DNA of 64,000 bases from JAWVFM01 sp963823245 (GCA_963823245.1 CAWGKQ010000008.1:62001-126000), one strand, 5' to 3'. Positions 1 to 8,533 are shown, numbered from the stretch's first letter. Notes: generated from the sequence alone by a model not told the origin. Translations and numbers: made by a program.

Positions 1-1
1 C

Positions 2-661
2 ATCGCGATCCTCGCTTCGCTCGCTCTCGCCGGATGTGGCTCGTCGGATTCGTCGAGCCAGTCGGCCAGCACCACCACGACCGCCACGACCGGCAGCTCC
101 TCGGGTTGCGCTCCGGCCTCGAAGCCGAAGCCGCGCAAGGTGAGCCTCAAGGCACCTCCGATGTCCATCAAGCGCGGAGAGAAGCTGACGGCGACGGTCG
201 AGACGAGCTGCGGGCGCTTTGACATCGCTCTCGACACCGCCCAGCAGCCGAAGACCGTCAACTCGTTCGTCTATCTGGCGAAGCGCGGCTTCTACGACGG
301 CCTCGCGTTCCAGCGCGTTGTCCCGGGCTTCGTCGTTCAGGGCGGTGATCCGCTCGGGAACGGCAAGGGCGGGCCCGGTTACACGGTGGTCGAGGCGCCA
401 CCCGCAAACGCGGTCTACCGGCGCAGCGTGGTCGCGATGGCGAAGACGGCGCTCGAGCCTCCCGGTGCCTCAGGCAGCCAGTTCTTCGTGGTCACCGCCC
501 CCGCCGACGCGGGCCTGCCTCCCGACTACGCCATCCTGGGCCGCGTTACGAGCGGCATGACCGCCGTCGAGCGCATCGCGCGTCTCGCGGACCCGAAGCT
601 CGGGCCGGTGGGCGGCGAGCCCACCGAGCCAGTGGTCATTCGCAAGATCACCGTTCACTAG
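2..661 (+). CDS. Lipoprotein cyclophilin-type peptidyl-prolyl isomerase, 5' partial
   Basis: The frame is already open at the window edge, so the start codon and most of the signal peptide are missing. The visible N-terminus ends in a lipobox (LALAGC) followed by a Ser/Thr-rich linker, which predicts a protein lipid-anchored outside the membrane. The rest is a cyclophilin domain with the AFQRVVPGFVVQGGD block carrying the catalytic Arg and Gln, and the SGSQFFV block. It should isomerise X-Pro bonds in exported proteins. A frameshifted peroxiredoxin follows 11 bases downstream, so the two may be co-transcribed. Confidence 0.88.
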   Translation: MAILASLALAGCGSSDSSSQSASTTTTATTGSSSGCAPASKPKPRKVSLKAPPMSIKRGEKLTATVETSCGRFDIALDTAQQPKTVNSFVYLAKRGFYDGLAFQRVVPGFVVQGGDPLGNGKGGPGYTVVEAPPANAVYRRSVVAMAKTALEPPGASGSQFFVVTAPADAGLPPDYAILGRVTSGMTAVERIARLADPKLGPVGGEPTEPVVIRKITVH

Positions 662-672
662 GCTGGGTCAGC

Positions 673-1129
673 ATGGCCGGGCCGAAAGTAGGCGACGAGG
701 CACCGGGGTTCGACCTCCCCGGGAGCGGCGGGCGTGACCTACCGGCTCGAGGACTACCGCGGCAAGGGCGTGATCCTCGCCTTCTACCCGGGCGACTTCA
801 CGACGGTATGCACGAAGCAGTTCTGCTCCTACCGCGACAACTCCGACAGGATCGGCGGACTGGGCATCGATCTCGTGGGGATCTCGCCCCAGTCGGTCGA
901 CTCGCATGAACGGTTCATCCAGGAGAAGAGCCTCAACGTTCCGCTCCTCGCCGACGAAGACATGGGAGTTGCCAAGGCCTACGGCGTGGCGGCGCCGGGT
1001 GGGTTCGTCCGCAGGTCGACGTTCGTCATCGATTCCGATCTCGTCGTCCGACACCGCCACGTTTCGCTTGTTGGCCTCACCTACGACAGCGTCGACGACC
1101 TCGAGAAGGCCGTAGCGGCGCTGAACTAA
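673..1129 (+). CDS. Peroxiredoxin, PrxQ/BCP type, one frameshift
   Basis: Thiol peroxidase of the AhpC/TSA family that reduces hydroperoxides in the cytoplasm. The ATG at 673 opens a frame reading MAGPKVGDEAPGFDLPGSGG. From about base 730 homology continues one frame over (TYRLEDYRGKG onward) to the TAA at 1127-1129. Removing one G from the run at 728-732 restores a single protein of about 151 residues, normal for the family. The peroxidatic Cys lies in TTVCTKQFC, where C-x4-C also supplies the resolving Cys typical of PrxQ. The stop overlaps the next ATG by one base. The indel could be a sequence error or a real lesion. Confidence 0.8.
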
Positions 1130-1958
1130 TGGACGAGGCGATTCCGTTCGCGATCGAGCGCGACGGTGTCGAGGTTCGAGGCGAAGCCGTGGGTGAGGGC
1201 GCTCCGATCGTCCTCGCGCACGGGCTCACCGCCACCCGCCGCTACGTCGTCCACGGCTCGAACGCGCTCGCGCGGCGCAGGCCACCGGCTCGTCTCCTAC
1301 GACGCTCGCGGTCACGGCGAGTCCGACCCGGCGGGGGAGGGGAGTTATGGATACCCGGACCTCGTTTCCGATCTCGCGGCGATCCTCGACGAGCAGATCG
1401 GGGAAGGACCCGTGGTGCTGGCCGGGCACTCGATGGGCGCACACACCATCGCCGCGCTGGCACTGGAGCGGCCCGAGCGCATTGCGGGCGTGGTGCTGAT
1501 CGGCCCGGCGACCGTGGGAGTCCCGCTGACGCCAGAGGCGCTCGAGAGCTGGGACGCCCTGGCGCACGCGCTCGAGCGCGGCGGGATCGAGGAGTTCGTG
1601 CGGGTGAACGAAAACCCGCTGCTCGACGATCACTGGCGTGCAGGTCGTGGCGCGCATCACCCGCGAGCGGCTGGAGAGGCATCGCCATCTGGACGCGGTC
1701 GCCGAGGCGCTCCGCCAAGTCCCGCGCTCGCTCCCGTTCGAGGGGCTCGACGAGCTCTCTCACCTCAATGTCCCGGCCCTCGTGGTCGCGAGCCACGACG
1801 AGGCGGACCCCGGCCACCCGCGCGCGGTCGCCGAGGAGTGGGCGGCGCGGCTGCCCGATGCGCGCCTCGTGGGAGAGGACCCCGGCGAGTCGCCGCTTGC
1901 GTGGCAGGGTGGCCAGCTCTCGCGAGAGATCGCGGCGTTCGCTGAGGGGGTGGCATGA
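1129..1958 (+). pseudogene. Alpha/beta hydrolase with two frameshifts
   Basis: Three consecutive frames together encode one alpha/beta-hydrolase-fold protein. The first frame gives the oxyanion strand (VLAHGLTATRR) up to about 1275. The second gives SYDARGHGESDP and the nucleophile elbow GHSMGAH up to about 1637. The third gives VARITRERLERHRHLD through to the TGA at 1956-1958. Joined, this is about 275 residues, the usual size. The last part lacks the clear GxxH/D motif of many hydrolases, so the substrate is unknown. It starts one base inside the peroxiredoxin stop and overlaps the next ATG, as genes in an operon do. Two indels make it non-functional as written unless they are sequence errors. 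Confidence 0.72.
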
Positions 1959-2619
1959 CCTCGGGGGGCTGAGGCTTCGCCAAGCGGTCCTCGCCGCTCG
2001 TGACCTCGACGCGGTCGCGGGCCGACTCGCCGAGGAGCTCGGCCTGGGCGAGCCATACGAGGACCCGGGGGTCGGCGCGTTCGGCCTTCGAAATGCCGTG
2101 TTCGCTCTCGGCGACACGTTCCTCGAGGTGGTCTCGCCCGTGGAGGACGGAACCGCCGCCGGTCGCTGGATCGAGCGCAGGGGCGGCGACTGCGGCTACA
2201 TGCTGATGTTCCAGGTCGATGACCTGGAAGAGGCTCGTCGTCGCGCCACGGAGCTCGGCGTGCGGCAGGTGCTCGCGCTCGACCTCGAGGATATGGCGGA
2301 GTCGCACCTACACCCGGCGGACATGCGCGGCGCGATCGTGTCGGTGAGCCGTCCCGAGCCCCCGGAGGACTGGCGGTGGGGCGGCACCGGGTGGCGGGAG
2401 CGGAGCGCCGAAGGTTCGGTCGTGGGCGCCGAGGTCGCGATCAAGGACCTCGACGTCGCGGCAGAGCGCTGGGAAGGCGTCCTGGGAGCCGATCCGCGCA
2501 GGGCCGGTGTCTCGCTGCGTGGCGATCCGGCCGACCCCGGCCTGGTCGCGGTGAGGGTCACGGGCCAAGGCGGTCGCGAGGCGGTGGAGATCGGCGGCGT
2601 GAGGTTCGAGTTCGCCTAA
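1955..2619 (+). CDS. VOC/glyoxalase-like domain protein, frameshifted near its start
   Basis: Member of the vicinal-oxygen-chelate superfamily, probably an enzyme or binding protein of unknown substrate. The ATG at 1955 overlaps the hydrolase stop (ATGA), but its frame hits TGA after five codons. Homology continues in another frame from about 1970 (LRLRQAVLAARDLDAVAGRL). The shift falls in a run of six G at 1963-1968, and losing two G would restore the frame. Two VOC-like halves are visible, about residues 5-130 (with GLRNAVFALGDTFLEVVSP) and 150-220 (VGAEVAIKDLDVAAERWEGV). The homopolymer position makes a base-calling error the likeliest explanation. Confidence 0.7.
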
Positions 2620-3024
2620 GGCCGATCCCGCAGGCGGTAGACCAGTCGCAGGCCCGACCACGTTTCGTCGATTGCGCAGACCTTGTTGTCGACCAGGCCG
2701 CCGGCGAGCGCGATCTCGCGCACGACGTCCTCGGTCAGGTCCGTCTCGAGGCCGGAGGCCCGTTTGGGCCAGGCGATCCAGAGACCGCCGGCCGGGTCGA
2801 GCGCGCGGCGGAGTCCCGGGAAGCGCCGCTCGAGCTCGGCACGACGCCGCGTGAAGAAGACGATCACGTCAAGCGGGCCCCGAACGCGGCCGCGCACGGT
2901 GACGCCGTCGGGAAGCGGGCCGGCGAGCGCCTCGAACCCATCAGGGGCCTTCGAGGAACGCGACCCGGTGCCCGTCCTTGATCCCGAGCTTGCGCGGAAG
3001 GGGCGTTCCCGAATAGCCGGACAC
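2616..3024 (-). CDS. DUF3052 family protein, one frameshift
   Basis: Small actinobacterial protein of unknown function, about 135 residues. Typical DUF3052 blocks are PLPDGVTVRGRVRGPLDV, LWIAWPKRASG and LTEDVVREIALAGGLVDNKV. The N-terminus (SGYSGTPLPRKLGIKDGHRV) is read in a different frame that starts at the GTG at 3024. The two join near 2946 if one C is removed from a run of four. That start is supported by a TANNNT box seven bases upstream. The end overlaps the preceding convergent gene by four bases. Function and partners are unknown. Confidence 0.75.
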
Positions 3025-3031
3025 CGCCGCG

Positions 3032-3037
3032 ATCGTA
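3032..3037 (-). promoter_or_regulatory. -10 box of a predicted leaderless promoter (DUF3052 gene)
   Basis: TACGAT lies seven bases before the GTG at 3024. It shares its TA with the divergent box TATGCT of the opposite gene. Confidence 0.5.
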
Positions 3038-3041
3038 TGCT
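3036..3041 (+). promoter_or_regulatory. -10 box of a predicted leaderless promoter
   Basis: TATGCT lies six bases before the GTG at 3048. The ten bases 3032-3041 (ATCGTATGCT) carry a -10 box on each strand. Confidence 0.5.
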
Positions 3042-3047
3042 TTGCAT

Positions 3048-3389
3048 GTGGCGATCGACGACGGCCAGGCGATCCACTACTCCGCCGTGGTGCGGGGCAC
3101 GCCCGTCTACTCCTCCGACGAGGTCGAGGTCGGAAAGGTCGACGAGGTCCTCGACAACTACCGCGAGCGGATCTTCGACGGGATCGTGATCGAGGACCGA
3201 AGCGGCGGGGTCCGGTTCGTCGATGCCCCGGAGGTGGTCCGAACCGCGGAGCGGGGTGTGACCCTGAGCATCGCGGCCGATGAGTTCGCGCAGCTCCCGC
3301 CGCCCGAGCGGGGGCCGAAGGTCTTCAAGGCGAATCCCCGTGCCGGCCGCCTTGGCCGCCTCTTCGGGCGCGGCTGGCGCCGGGAGTAG
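3048..3389 (+). CDS. Small PRC-barrel-like protein of unknown function
   Basis: 113 residues. The N-terminal two thirds (GTPVYSSDEVEVGKVDEVLD, then DGIVIED and VRFVDAPEVVRTAERGV) resemble the small beta-barrel of PRC-barrel/DUF2171 proteins. The C-terminus is basic (RAGRLGRLFGRGWRRE). GTG 3048 was chosen over the in-frame TTG at 3042 because a -10-like TATGCT ends six bases before it. It is divergent from the DUF3052 gene and convergent with the thioesterase. No enzymatic motif is visible, and the family match is by eye only. Confidence 0.62.
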   Translation: MAIDDGQAIHYSAVVRGTPVYSSDEVEVGKVDEVLDNYRERIFDGIVIEDRSGGVRFVDAPEVVRTAERGVTLSIAADEFAQLPPPERGPKVFKANPRAGRLGRLFGRGWRRE

Positions 3390-3398
3390 CGCAGCCGA

Positions 3399-4140
3399 TC
3401 AGGCGCGCGCGGCGATCCGCGCCGACGCGTAGACCTCCCCGTCCGGGCTCGTCGACCACAGCAGGTCGCCGTCGGCGAGGACCCTCGCCGCGCCGGCCGG
3501 CGCCGGGGCCCGATATTCGATCTCGGCGTCGAGCGTGTCGGGCGGTAGAGCCCTCGAGGCATTCCTCGACGAGCTCCCAATAGACCGCGTTGTTGACGTG
3601 ACCCGCCAGGTCGAGGTCGGTGTGGCGGAATGTCCAGGGGCGCTCGGCGGCTCCCTCTGGCGGCGTGGGGTGTCGCAGCCGCCCTCGCGCCTTTCGCCCG
3701 GCGACGGCCTCGCCGTAGGCGGTGAAGAAGCCGTCGGGTAGCCGGGCAGGCATCCGCGTCTCGGGATCGAGGTTGACCCAGATCGACACCGCCTCGACGG
3801 CGCCGCCGCCCGAACCGGCGACGCTCGTCCGCCGCTCCGCCGCGAGCGCCGAGGCACCGGTGCAGAAGGTGCTCAGGCGCAGCGTCTCAGCGAAGCGCGG
3901 GAAGCGCCTGACCGCCATGCGCGTCCGGCGAACGATCCAGAAGCCCTCGCCGGCGAACCCGGAGTCGACGAGGTCGCCGAACGCCACATCCTGGAGCCAG
4001 CGCGCGATCTCGTCGAGCCGCATGCGGCCGTCCGGCATGACGTCACCAGGGCCGACGAGGTGGCTTTCCTCGTAGATGCGGCCGCCGGGCGCGGGCCCGG
4101 CGAGCTCCTCGTTCTCCCTGGCCCCGGGCTCGACCGCCAC
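3399..4140 (-). CDS. Acyl-ACP thioesterase (FatA-like), one frameshift
   Basis: Hot-dog-fold thioesterase that would release fatty acids from acyl carrier protein or CoA. The GTG start at 4140 gives GRMRLDEIARWLQDVAFGDL, then the strand with WIVRRTRMAVRRFPRF, and a second hot-dog half with DLAGHVNNAVYWELVEECLEG. After that motif (about base 3548) homology moves one frame over to LPPDTLDAEIEYRAPAPAG and ends at 3399. The repaired protein is about 246 residues, as expected. The shift removes the last 50 residues in the sequence as given. Confidence 0.72.
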
Positions 4141-4156
4141 CCGGAGATCGTAGGGC

Positions 4157-4528
4157 TCAGCTGATGGGCGCGACCGCTCCGGTCTTCGTATCGACCGCCA
4201 CGTAGCTCTGGTTCCCGTTGCCGAAGCCGAAGATGTAGAGCACGTGGGTGTGACGGTGCTTCGTCCAAGGCTTGCGGAGGGTCACGTTGGAGAACTTGTC
4301 GTGGTGGCCGGCGCCGCGCAGCAGCCGCACGGCCTTCCTCAGGGTCATCTTCGGCGGGTGCGGGATCCGGCGATCCTCGAGGAACGGCGAGGTGACGCCG
4401 TGGACCTTTCCGAACAACTTCGGAGGCGGTCCGTAGTGGAGGAACGCCGAAGCGAACGGCGAGCCCGGCGTCAACTGGTTGTCGAGCACGAAGCGCACCT
4501 TGACGATGCCTCTGGCGTGGTTGACGCC
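4157..4528 (-). pseudogene. C-terminal remnant of an unknown protein
   Basis: An open frame of about 120 codons ends at 4157 and is closed upstream by an in-frame TAG at 4529-4531. The only starts are internal (GTG 4498). The preserved part has PPKMTLRKAVRLLRGAGHHD and ends VAVDTKTGAVAPIS, with a short charged repeat-like middle. It looks like the C-terminal half of a longer, perhaps secreted protein whose N-terminus has been lost: no signal peptide is found in any frame upstream. No function can be assigned. Confidence 0.45.
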
Positions 4529-5096
4529 CTAGTTGGTCGACGGCCGCACCGTAGACGTATCGGCGGATACAGGCTCGGCCCCTTAGAAGGGGACATAACA
4601 CAGAGTATCGAGCGTGGAGTCTGCGCTCAGCGGGCCTCTGTAGCGCGCCACCCGCAGCGATCCGCCCCCAAGGAGACGGACCGAGTGGCCCGCGTCGGGT
4701 CTCACGAGGACGCCCCTCAGCGCCGTTACGCCGGCTTTCGTCGCCCGTGACGGCGTTCGGTAGCCGCTCCTGCCGTGATGTGGCACCCGGGCCGAGTACA
4801 GGAATCGCGCGCGTCGTGGGCGACTCTGCCCGTCTCCAGGCGCCAGCGCTCCGGTGCGCCTGCGCGGCGAGGACGAGGTTGACATAACTCCTCCCCCGTT
4901 CAGGGCGAAGGCCCGCGGAGCGAACGCCAGGACGCAGAGCCTGCGCCCGGGCCGTCCGCTGGGCAGCCGTAGCGACGTGGCAACGCGCTTTGCCGGCGCC
5001 GGCCCTTCGCTGGTTCGAGCGAAGGCTCGAGCGACAAGTGCCGCTCAAGGTGCTCCGGACGGAACACCTCGACCGCGAATGTCACGGCTCTATGCA
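4529..5096. other. Stretch of about 570 bases without a supportable gene
   Basis: No frame on either strand here shows recognisable protein similarity or a sensible start. Contents seen are stop codons in most frames, a 12-base perfect palindrome (GCCGGCGCCGGC, 4992-5003), an eight-base-pair hairpin directly after it, and at the right edge the promoter of the secreted-protein gene. It may be the eroded N-terminal region of the remnant to its left. Confidence 0.5.
5004..5025. repeat. Perfect 8-bp inverted repeat (hairpin)
   Basis: CCTTCGCT and AGCGAAGG enclose the six-base loop GGTTCG. There is no T-run after it on either strand, so a terminator is not supported. It sits 84 bases before the secreted-protein start. 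Confidence 0.4.
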
Positions 5097-5102
5097 TAGA
5101 GT
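5097..5102 (+). promoter_or_regulatory. -10 box of a predicted leaderless promoter
   Basis: TAGAGT lies six bases before the ATG at 5109. Confidence 0.5.
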
Positions 5103-5108
5103 AGGCCC

Positions 5109-6104
5109 ATGAGCCGCGGCCGACCCATGCTCGCGCTCGCCACCACCGTTTCCGCCCTCGCCCTGCTCGCCTTCGCGAGCACCGGTGCGGGAGAGCGCGC
5201 CGCGCATCCGAAGGCGTTCGATTCGAAGTGCGGCGCGTTCCCTGAGGCGACCGGCGTGGCGCCCGGCGCGCCGTCCCTCCCCGACCAGCGCGCATGGAAC
5301 CAGGACATCTCGGGCGCACCGGTCGACCCTGCCTCCGATCGAATCATCCGATACATCAACTCGCACGGCGACAAGAACCTCCATCCCGACTTCGGCAGCC
5401 AGCGCATCTACGGGATCCCGTACAGGGTCGTCGGCGAGGGCACGAAGGCGGTCAAGGTCAAGTTCACGGCGTACGGCGACGAGTCCGACAAGGGCCAGTA
5501 CCGGATCCCCCTGTCGACGCCGGTCGAGGGCGGCCCCAAGGGCGACGGCGACCGCCACGTGGTCGCCTACGACAAGTCACGCTGCAAGCTCTACGAGCTC
5601 TACCGCGCCTTCCCCGGTCGAGGGAAGTGGAAGGCGGATGCCGGCGCGATCTGGAACCTACGCAGCGCCGGCCTGCGAACCCAGGGGTTCACCTCCGCCG
5701 ACGCCGCCGGCCTCCCGATCTTCCCCGGCCTCGCGCGCTATGACGAGGTCAAGGCGGGCGCGATCGACCACGCGCTGCGGGTGACCTTCGAATCCACCCG
5801 CGACGCTTGGATCAACCCCGCCTCCCACTGCGCCGGCGATACGAGCTCGGCCAACGCGCCGCCGATGGGCCTGCGCCTGCGCCTCAAGGCCTCCTACGAC
5901 ACCTCCGCGCTCAAGGGCCAGGCGGCGGTGGTCGCGACGGCTCTCAAGCGCTACGGCATGATCAACGCCGACAACGGCTCGAACTGGTTCTTCCAGGGCG
6001 CGCCGAACCGAGGCTGGAGCGACGACAACCTCCACGACCTCGGGAGCATCCCCGGGAGCGCCTTCGAGGTCGTCCAGAGCCAGGCACCGGTCGAGCCTTG
6101 CTAG
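5109..6104 (+). CDS. Secreted protein of unknown function
   Basis: 331 residues. Residues 1-27 form a signal peptide (basic start, hydrophobic run ALALLAFAS). The mature part begins with a Cys-containing segment followed by SLPDQRAWNQDISGAP, and later has FGSQRIYGIPYRVV, a region around CKLYELYRAFPGRGKW and a C-terminal block LKRYGMINADNGSNWFFQGA. Four Cys are spread over the mature protein (one near the start, two in the middle, one at the C-terminus), which could form disulfides outside the cell. The sequence is highly conserved in style, rich in Trp, Tyr and Gly, and suggests a folded extracellular or carbohydrate-related domain, but I do not recognise catalytic residues. Confidence 0.75.
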   Translation: MSRGRPMLALATTVSALALLAFASTGAGERAAHPKAFDSKCGAFPEATGVAPGAPSLPDQRAWNQDISGAPVDPASDRIIRYINSHGDKNLHPDFGSQRIYGIPYRVVGEGTKAVKVKFTAYGDESDKGQYRIPLSTPVEGGPKGDGDRHVVAYDKSRCKLYELYRAFPGRGKWKADAGAIWNLRSAGLRTQGFTSADAAGLPIFPGLARYDEVKAGAIDHALRVTFESTRDAWINPASHCAGDTSSANAPPMGLRLRLKASYDTSALKGQAAVVATALKRYGMINADNGSNWFFQGAPNRGWSDDNLHDLGSIPGSAFEVVQSQAPVEPC

Positions 6105-6695
6105 TCAGTTCATAGACGGGTCCGCCGGCATCCGGGCGACGATCGCGTACTGGCCGCCCTTGCGGGCGAGGACGTCGTGCCACAGCGCCTCCGGGTCGTC
6201 CGGGAAGAGCTCGGCCGGAAGCGGGGGCTCGACGATCCAGGAGTCGACCTCGAGCTCCGCCTCGAGCTGGCCCGAGTCCCAACCGGAATAACCGGCGTAC
6301 GCCCTCCCGCGCCGCACGACGCCGGCGAGCTCATCGAGATCGTGTCCTGCTGCCGCGAGGCCCACGTCGGCCGCCACGATCCACGCCGCCGAGGTCGGGT
6401 CGGAGAACTCGGCGAGCAGGACGACGGCCTCCGGCTGGACCGGCCCGCCGACGAACACGGGCCCGTCGCCCGCGATGTCGGCCAGATCCCCCGAGACCTC
6501 GCGCAGCTCGGTGTCGGAGGGCCGGTTGAGGACGATGCCCATCGCGCCATCGTCGTTGTGCTCGGTGATGAGCACCACCGTGCGCGCGAAGTTCGGGTCG
6601 ATCAGCGCCGGCGACGCCACGAGCAGCTTTCCCCGAAACGAGTCTTCCACTCCCTTGATTGTGCCGCGCGTGGCCTCGAGAGGGCCGTTCGGCAT
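6105..6695 (-). CDS. YqgE/AlgH family protein
   Basis: 196 residues of the UPF0301 (AlgH/YqgE) family, whose biochemical function is unresolved. Characteristic blocks are GKLLVASPALIDPNFARTVV near residues 23-42, MGIVLNRPSD at about 52-61, VFVGGPVQPE, and GYSGWDSGQLEAELEVDSW near 140-158. An AGG six bases before the ATG at 6695 supports that start. An internal GTG about 15 codons in is the alternative and fits the usual family N-terminus better. The gene is divergent from the thioredoxin-type gene with only 15 bases between them. Confidence 0.85.
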   Translation of the reverse strand: MPNGPLEATRGTIKGVEDSFRGKLLVASPALIDPNFARTVVLITEHNDDGAMGIVLNRPSDTELREVSGDLADIAGDGPVFVGGPVQPEAVVLLAEFSDPTSAAWIVAADVGLAAAGHDLDELAGVVRRGRAYAGYSGWDSGQLEAELEVDSWIVEPPLPAELFPDDPEALWHDVLARKGGQYAIVARMPADPSMN

Positions 6696-6698
6696 CGC

Positions 6699-6704
6699 TA
6701 ACCT
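6699..6704 (+). promoter_or_regulatory. -10 box of a predicted leaderless promoter
   Basis: TAACCT lies six bases before the ATG at 6711. Confidence 0.5.
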
Positions 6705-6710
6705 CGCTGC

Positions 6711-7469
6711 ATGGCGGATGTTTCCGAGCGGGATTTCGAGGCTCGCGTCGTCGAGCGCTCGCGCGAGCTCCCCGTTGTCGTCGACTTCTGGGCCGAATGG
6801 TGTGGACCGTGCCGGACCCTGGGTCCCGCACTGGAAGCTGCGATCGCCAAGCGTGAGGGCCAGGTTGAGCTCGCGAAGGTCGACGTCGACTCCAACCAGC
6901 GGCTCGCGGCCGCCTTCGGCATCCGCGGGATTCCAGCCGTAAAGGCCTTCCGCGACGGCAAGGTCGCGGCCGAGTTCACGGGCGCGCTCCCCCCCGCGCG
7001 GATCGAGGAGTTCCTCGATGGGATCGTCCCCTCGCAGGCCGATCGGCTCGCGGCATCGGGCGACGAGGCGTCGCTACGAGCTGCGCTGGAGGCCGATCCC
7101 ACTCATGCGGGCGCCACCGCGGCCCTCGCGAGGATCCTCATCGCGCGGGGCGAGGCCGAGGAGGCTCGGTCCATCCTGGACCCCGTCCAGGTGGACTTCG
7201 TGGCTGCGGGGCTCCTGGCGCGGTTGGAGCTGGTGGACGCTGCGGAGGCTGAGGAGCTCGCACCGGAGCTGGCGGAGGCCTTCGACACCTGGGATTCCGG
7301 CGACGCCGAGCGAGCCCTCGACCTCCTCCAATCGGCGCTCGAGGCGAGCGACGATCCCGAGCAGCGCGATCTCCTGCGTCAGGTGATGGTGGCGATCTTC
7401 ACCGAGCTCGGCTCGGAGCACCCGCTCGCGCGATCGCATCGGCGCCGGCTCGCCGCAGCGCTCACGTAG
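6711..7469 (+). CDS. Thioredoxin-fold protein with TPR-like tail (CnoX/YbbN type)
   Basis: 252 residues. The first 105 form a thioredoxin domain with an intact WCGPC active site (Cys31 and Cys34) and the cis-proline IRGIPAVKAF. The remaining part is alpha-helical and tetratricopeptide-like (ALEADPTHAGATAALARILI, later AERALDLLQSALEASD). This architecture is that of CnoX/YbbN, a redox-active holdase that cooperates with chaperonins. The gene for CcdA starts two bases after its stop, so a thiol-redox relay is possible. Confidence 0.85.
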   Translation: MADVSERDFEARVVERSRELPVVVDFWAEWCGPCRTLGPALEAAIAKREGQVELAKVDVDSNQRLAAAFGIRGIPAVKAFRDGKVAAEFTGALPPARIEEFLDGIVPSQADRLAASGDEASLRAALEADPTHAGATAALARILIARGEAEEARSILDPVQVDFVAAGLLARLELVDAAEAEELAPELAEAFDTWDSGDAERALDLLQSALEASDDPEQRDLLRQVMVAIFTELGSEHPLARSHRRRLAAALT

Positions 7470-7471
7470 CC

Positions 7472-8209
7472 ATGGCCGCAGCCGACGCCGCAGCCGGAGT
7501 GGGGTTCTTCGCCGCGGCCGCGGCCGGCGTCGTCTCGTTTCTCTCGCCCTGCGTCCTCCCGCTCGTGCCCGGATACCTCTCCGCGGTGACGGGGGTCTCC
7601 CCCACCGAGCTCGAGCGGGTCGGATGGAGGCGGGTGCTTGCCCCGAGCCTCGTCTTCATCGGCTCGTTCTCGGCGATCTTCATCGTGCTCGGCCTGACGG
7701 CAACCGGCCTGGGCCAGGCTCTCAGCGACAACCGGTCGACCCTCGAGGATCTGAGCGGTGTCCTCATCATCGTGATGGGAGTCCTCTTCGTCGCCGCCGC
7801 GTTCCTGCCGCGCCTGGCTCGCGAGTGGCACGTGGAGGCGCTGCTCGAGCGCGCCGGCAAGGGTGGCCCGGCGGTGGCAGGGGCCGCGTTCGCGGTCGCG
7901 TGGACCCCCTGCATCGGGCCGACGCTCGGTGCGATCCTGACGGCGGCCGCCGCCTCCTCCTCCGCGGCGCACGGCGCGCTCCTCCTGCTGGCCTACTCGG
8001 CCGGCCTAGGGATCCCCTTCCTCGTCACCGCCCTCGCCTTCTCTCGCATGACCACGGCGTTCGCGGTCGTCCGGCGCCACTACGGCGTCGTCATCGGGGT
8101 GGGCGGTGCGGTCCTCATCGCGATGGGCGTGCTCATCCTCACCGGGGAGTTCACGCAGCTCAACATCGAGGCCCAGAAGCTGACCAGCGACCTGGGGATA
8201 AACCCCTAG
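7472..8209 (+). CDS. ccdA: Cytochrome c biogenesis / thiol-disulfide transporter CcdA
   Basis: 245-residue membrane protein of the DsbD/CcdA family with six predicted membrane helices. The two essential Cys are present in SFLSPCVLPLVPGYL (about residue 31) and AVAWTPCIGPTLGA (about residue 150), each followed by the conserved Pro/Gly. It moves electrons from cytoplasmic thioredoxin to thiol proteins outside the membrane, for example for haem attachment to cytochrome c. The preceding gene, two bases away, encodes a thioredoxin-fold protein. The stop overlaps a convergent small gene by three bases. Confidence 0.9.
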   Translation: MAAADAAAGVGFFAAAAAGVVSFLSPCVLPLVPGYLSAVTGVSPTELERVGWRRVLAPSLVFIGSFSAIFIVLGLTATGLGQALSDNRSTLEDLSGVLIIVMGVLFVAAAFLPRLAREWHVEALLERAGKGGPAVAGAAFAVAWTPCIGPTLGAILTAAAASSSAAHGALLLLAYSAGLGIPFLVTALAFSRMTTAFAVVRRHYGVVIGVGGAVLIAMGVLILTGEFTQLNIEAQKLTSDLGINP

Positions 8210-8493
8210 ACGGGCGGCTCGCTCGCCGGCACCTCGACTTCGTAGGGCACGCCGACGACCTCGAGCTCGGCGATCTCGTCCTCGTCGGTCTCGCGCGAGC
8301 ACACGATTCGGAACCGCCCGGTTCCGATCGCGGGATCGGGAACGATCGGAATGCCGCGAACCTCCTCCCAGCCCAGGCGCTCCACCTCGAACGGGTTCAT
8401 CCGCACCTCAGCGGCGGGATACGGGCAGCTGGCGTTGTGCTGGTCGATCGCCCTGGAGATCGCCTCGAGGTTCTTCGCCTCCGCGGATGCCAC
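8206..8493 (-). CDS. Small protein of unknown function
   Basis: 95 residues. The start is set at GTG 8493 because TACAAT ends six bases upstream of it. A longer frame exists upstream but includes that promoter. The product begins with a helix (AEAKNLEAISRAIDQHN), then has SCPYPAAEVRMNPFEVERLG and a beta-rich acidic C-terminus (FRIVCSRETDEDEI, VEVPASEPPV). There are two Cys but no zinc-binding pair. It is divergent from the wax-ester synthase gene. Confidence 0.6.
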   Translation of the reverse strand: MASAEAKNLEAISRAIDQHNASCPYPAAEVRMNPFEVERLGWEEVRGIPIVPDPAIGTGRFRIVCSRETDEDEIAELEVVGVPYEVEVPASEPPV

Positions 8494-8499
8494 GGATCG

Positions 8500-8505
8500 A
8501 TTGTA
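8500..8505 (-). promoter_or_regulatory. -10 box of a predicted leaderless promoter
   Basis: TACAAT, close to consensus, lies six bases before the GTG at 8493. Confidence 0.55.
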
Positions 8506-8533
8506 AGCGCGTGGTTTGAGAAGATTGCACCGG

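Noticed and set aside
5011..5030. TGGTTCGAGC, resembling a tRNA T-arm
   Set aside because: The flanks pair as a simple hairpin, and no acceptor stem, anticodon arm or D-arm is found around it.
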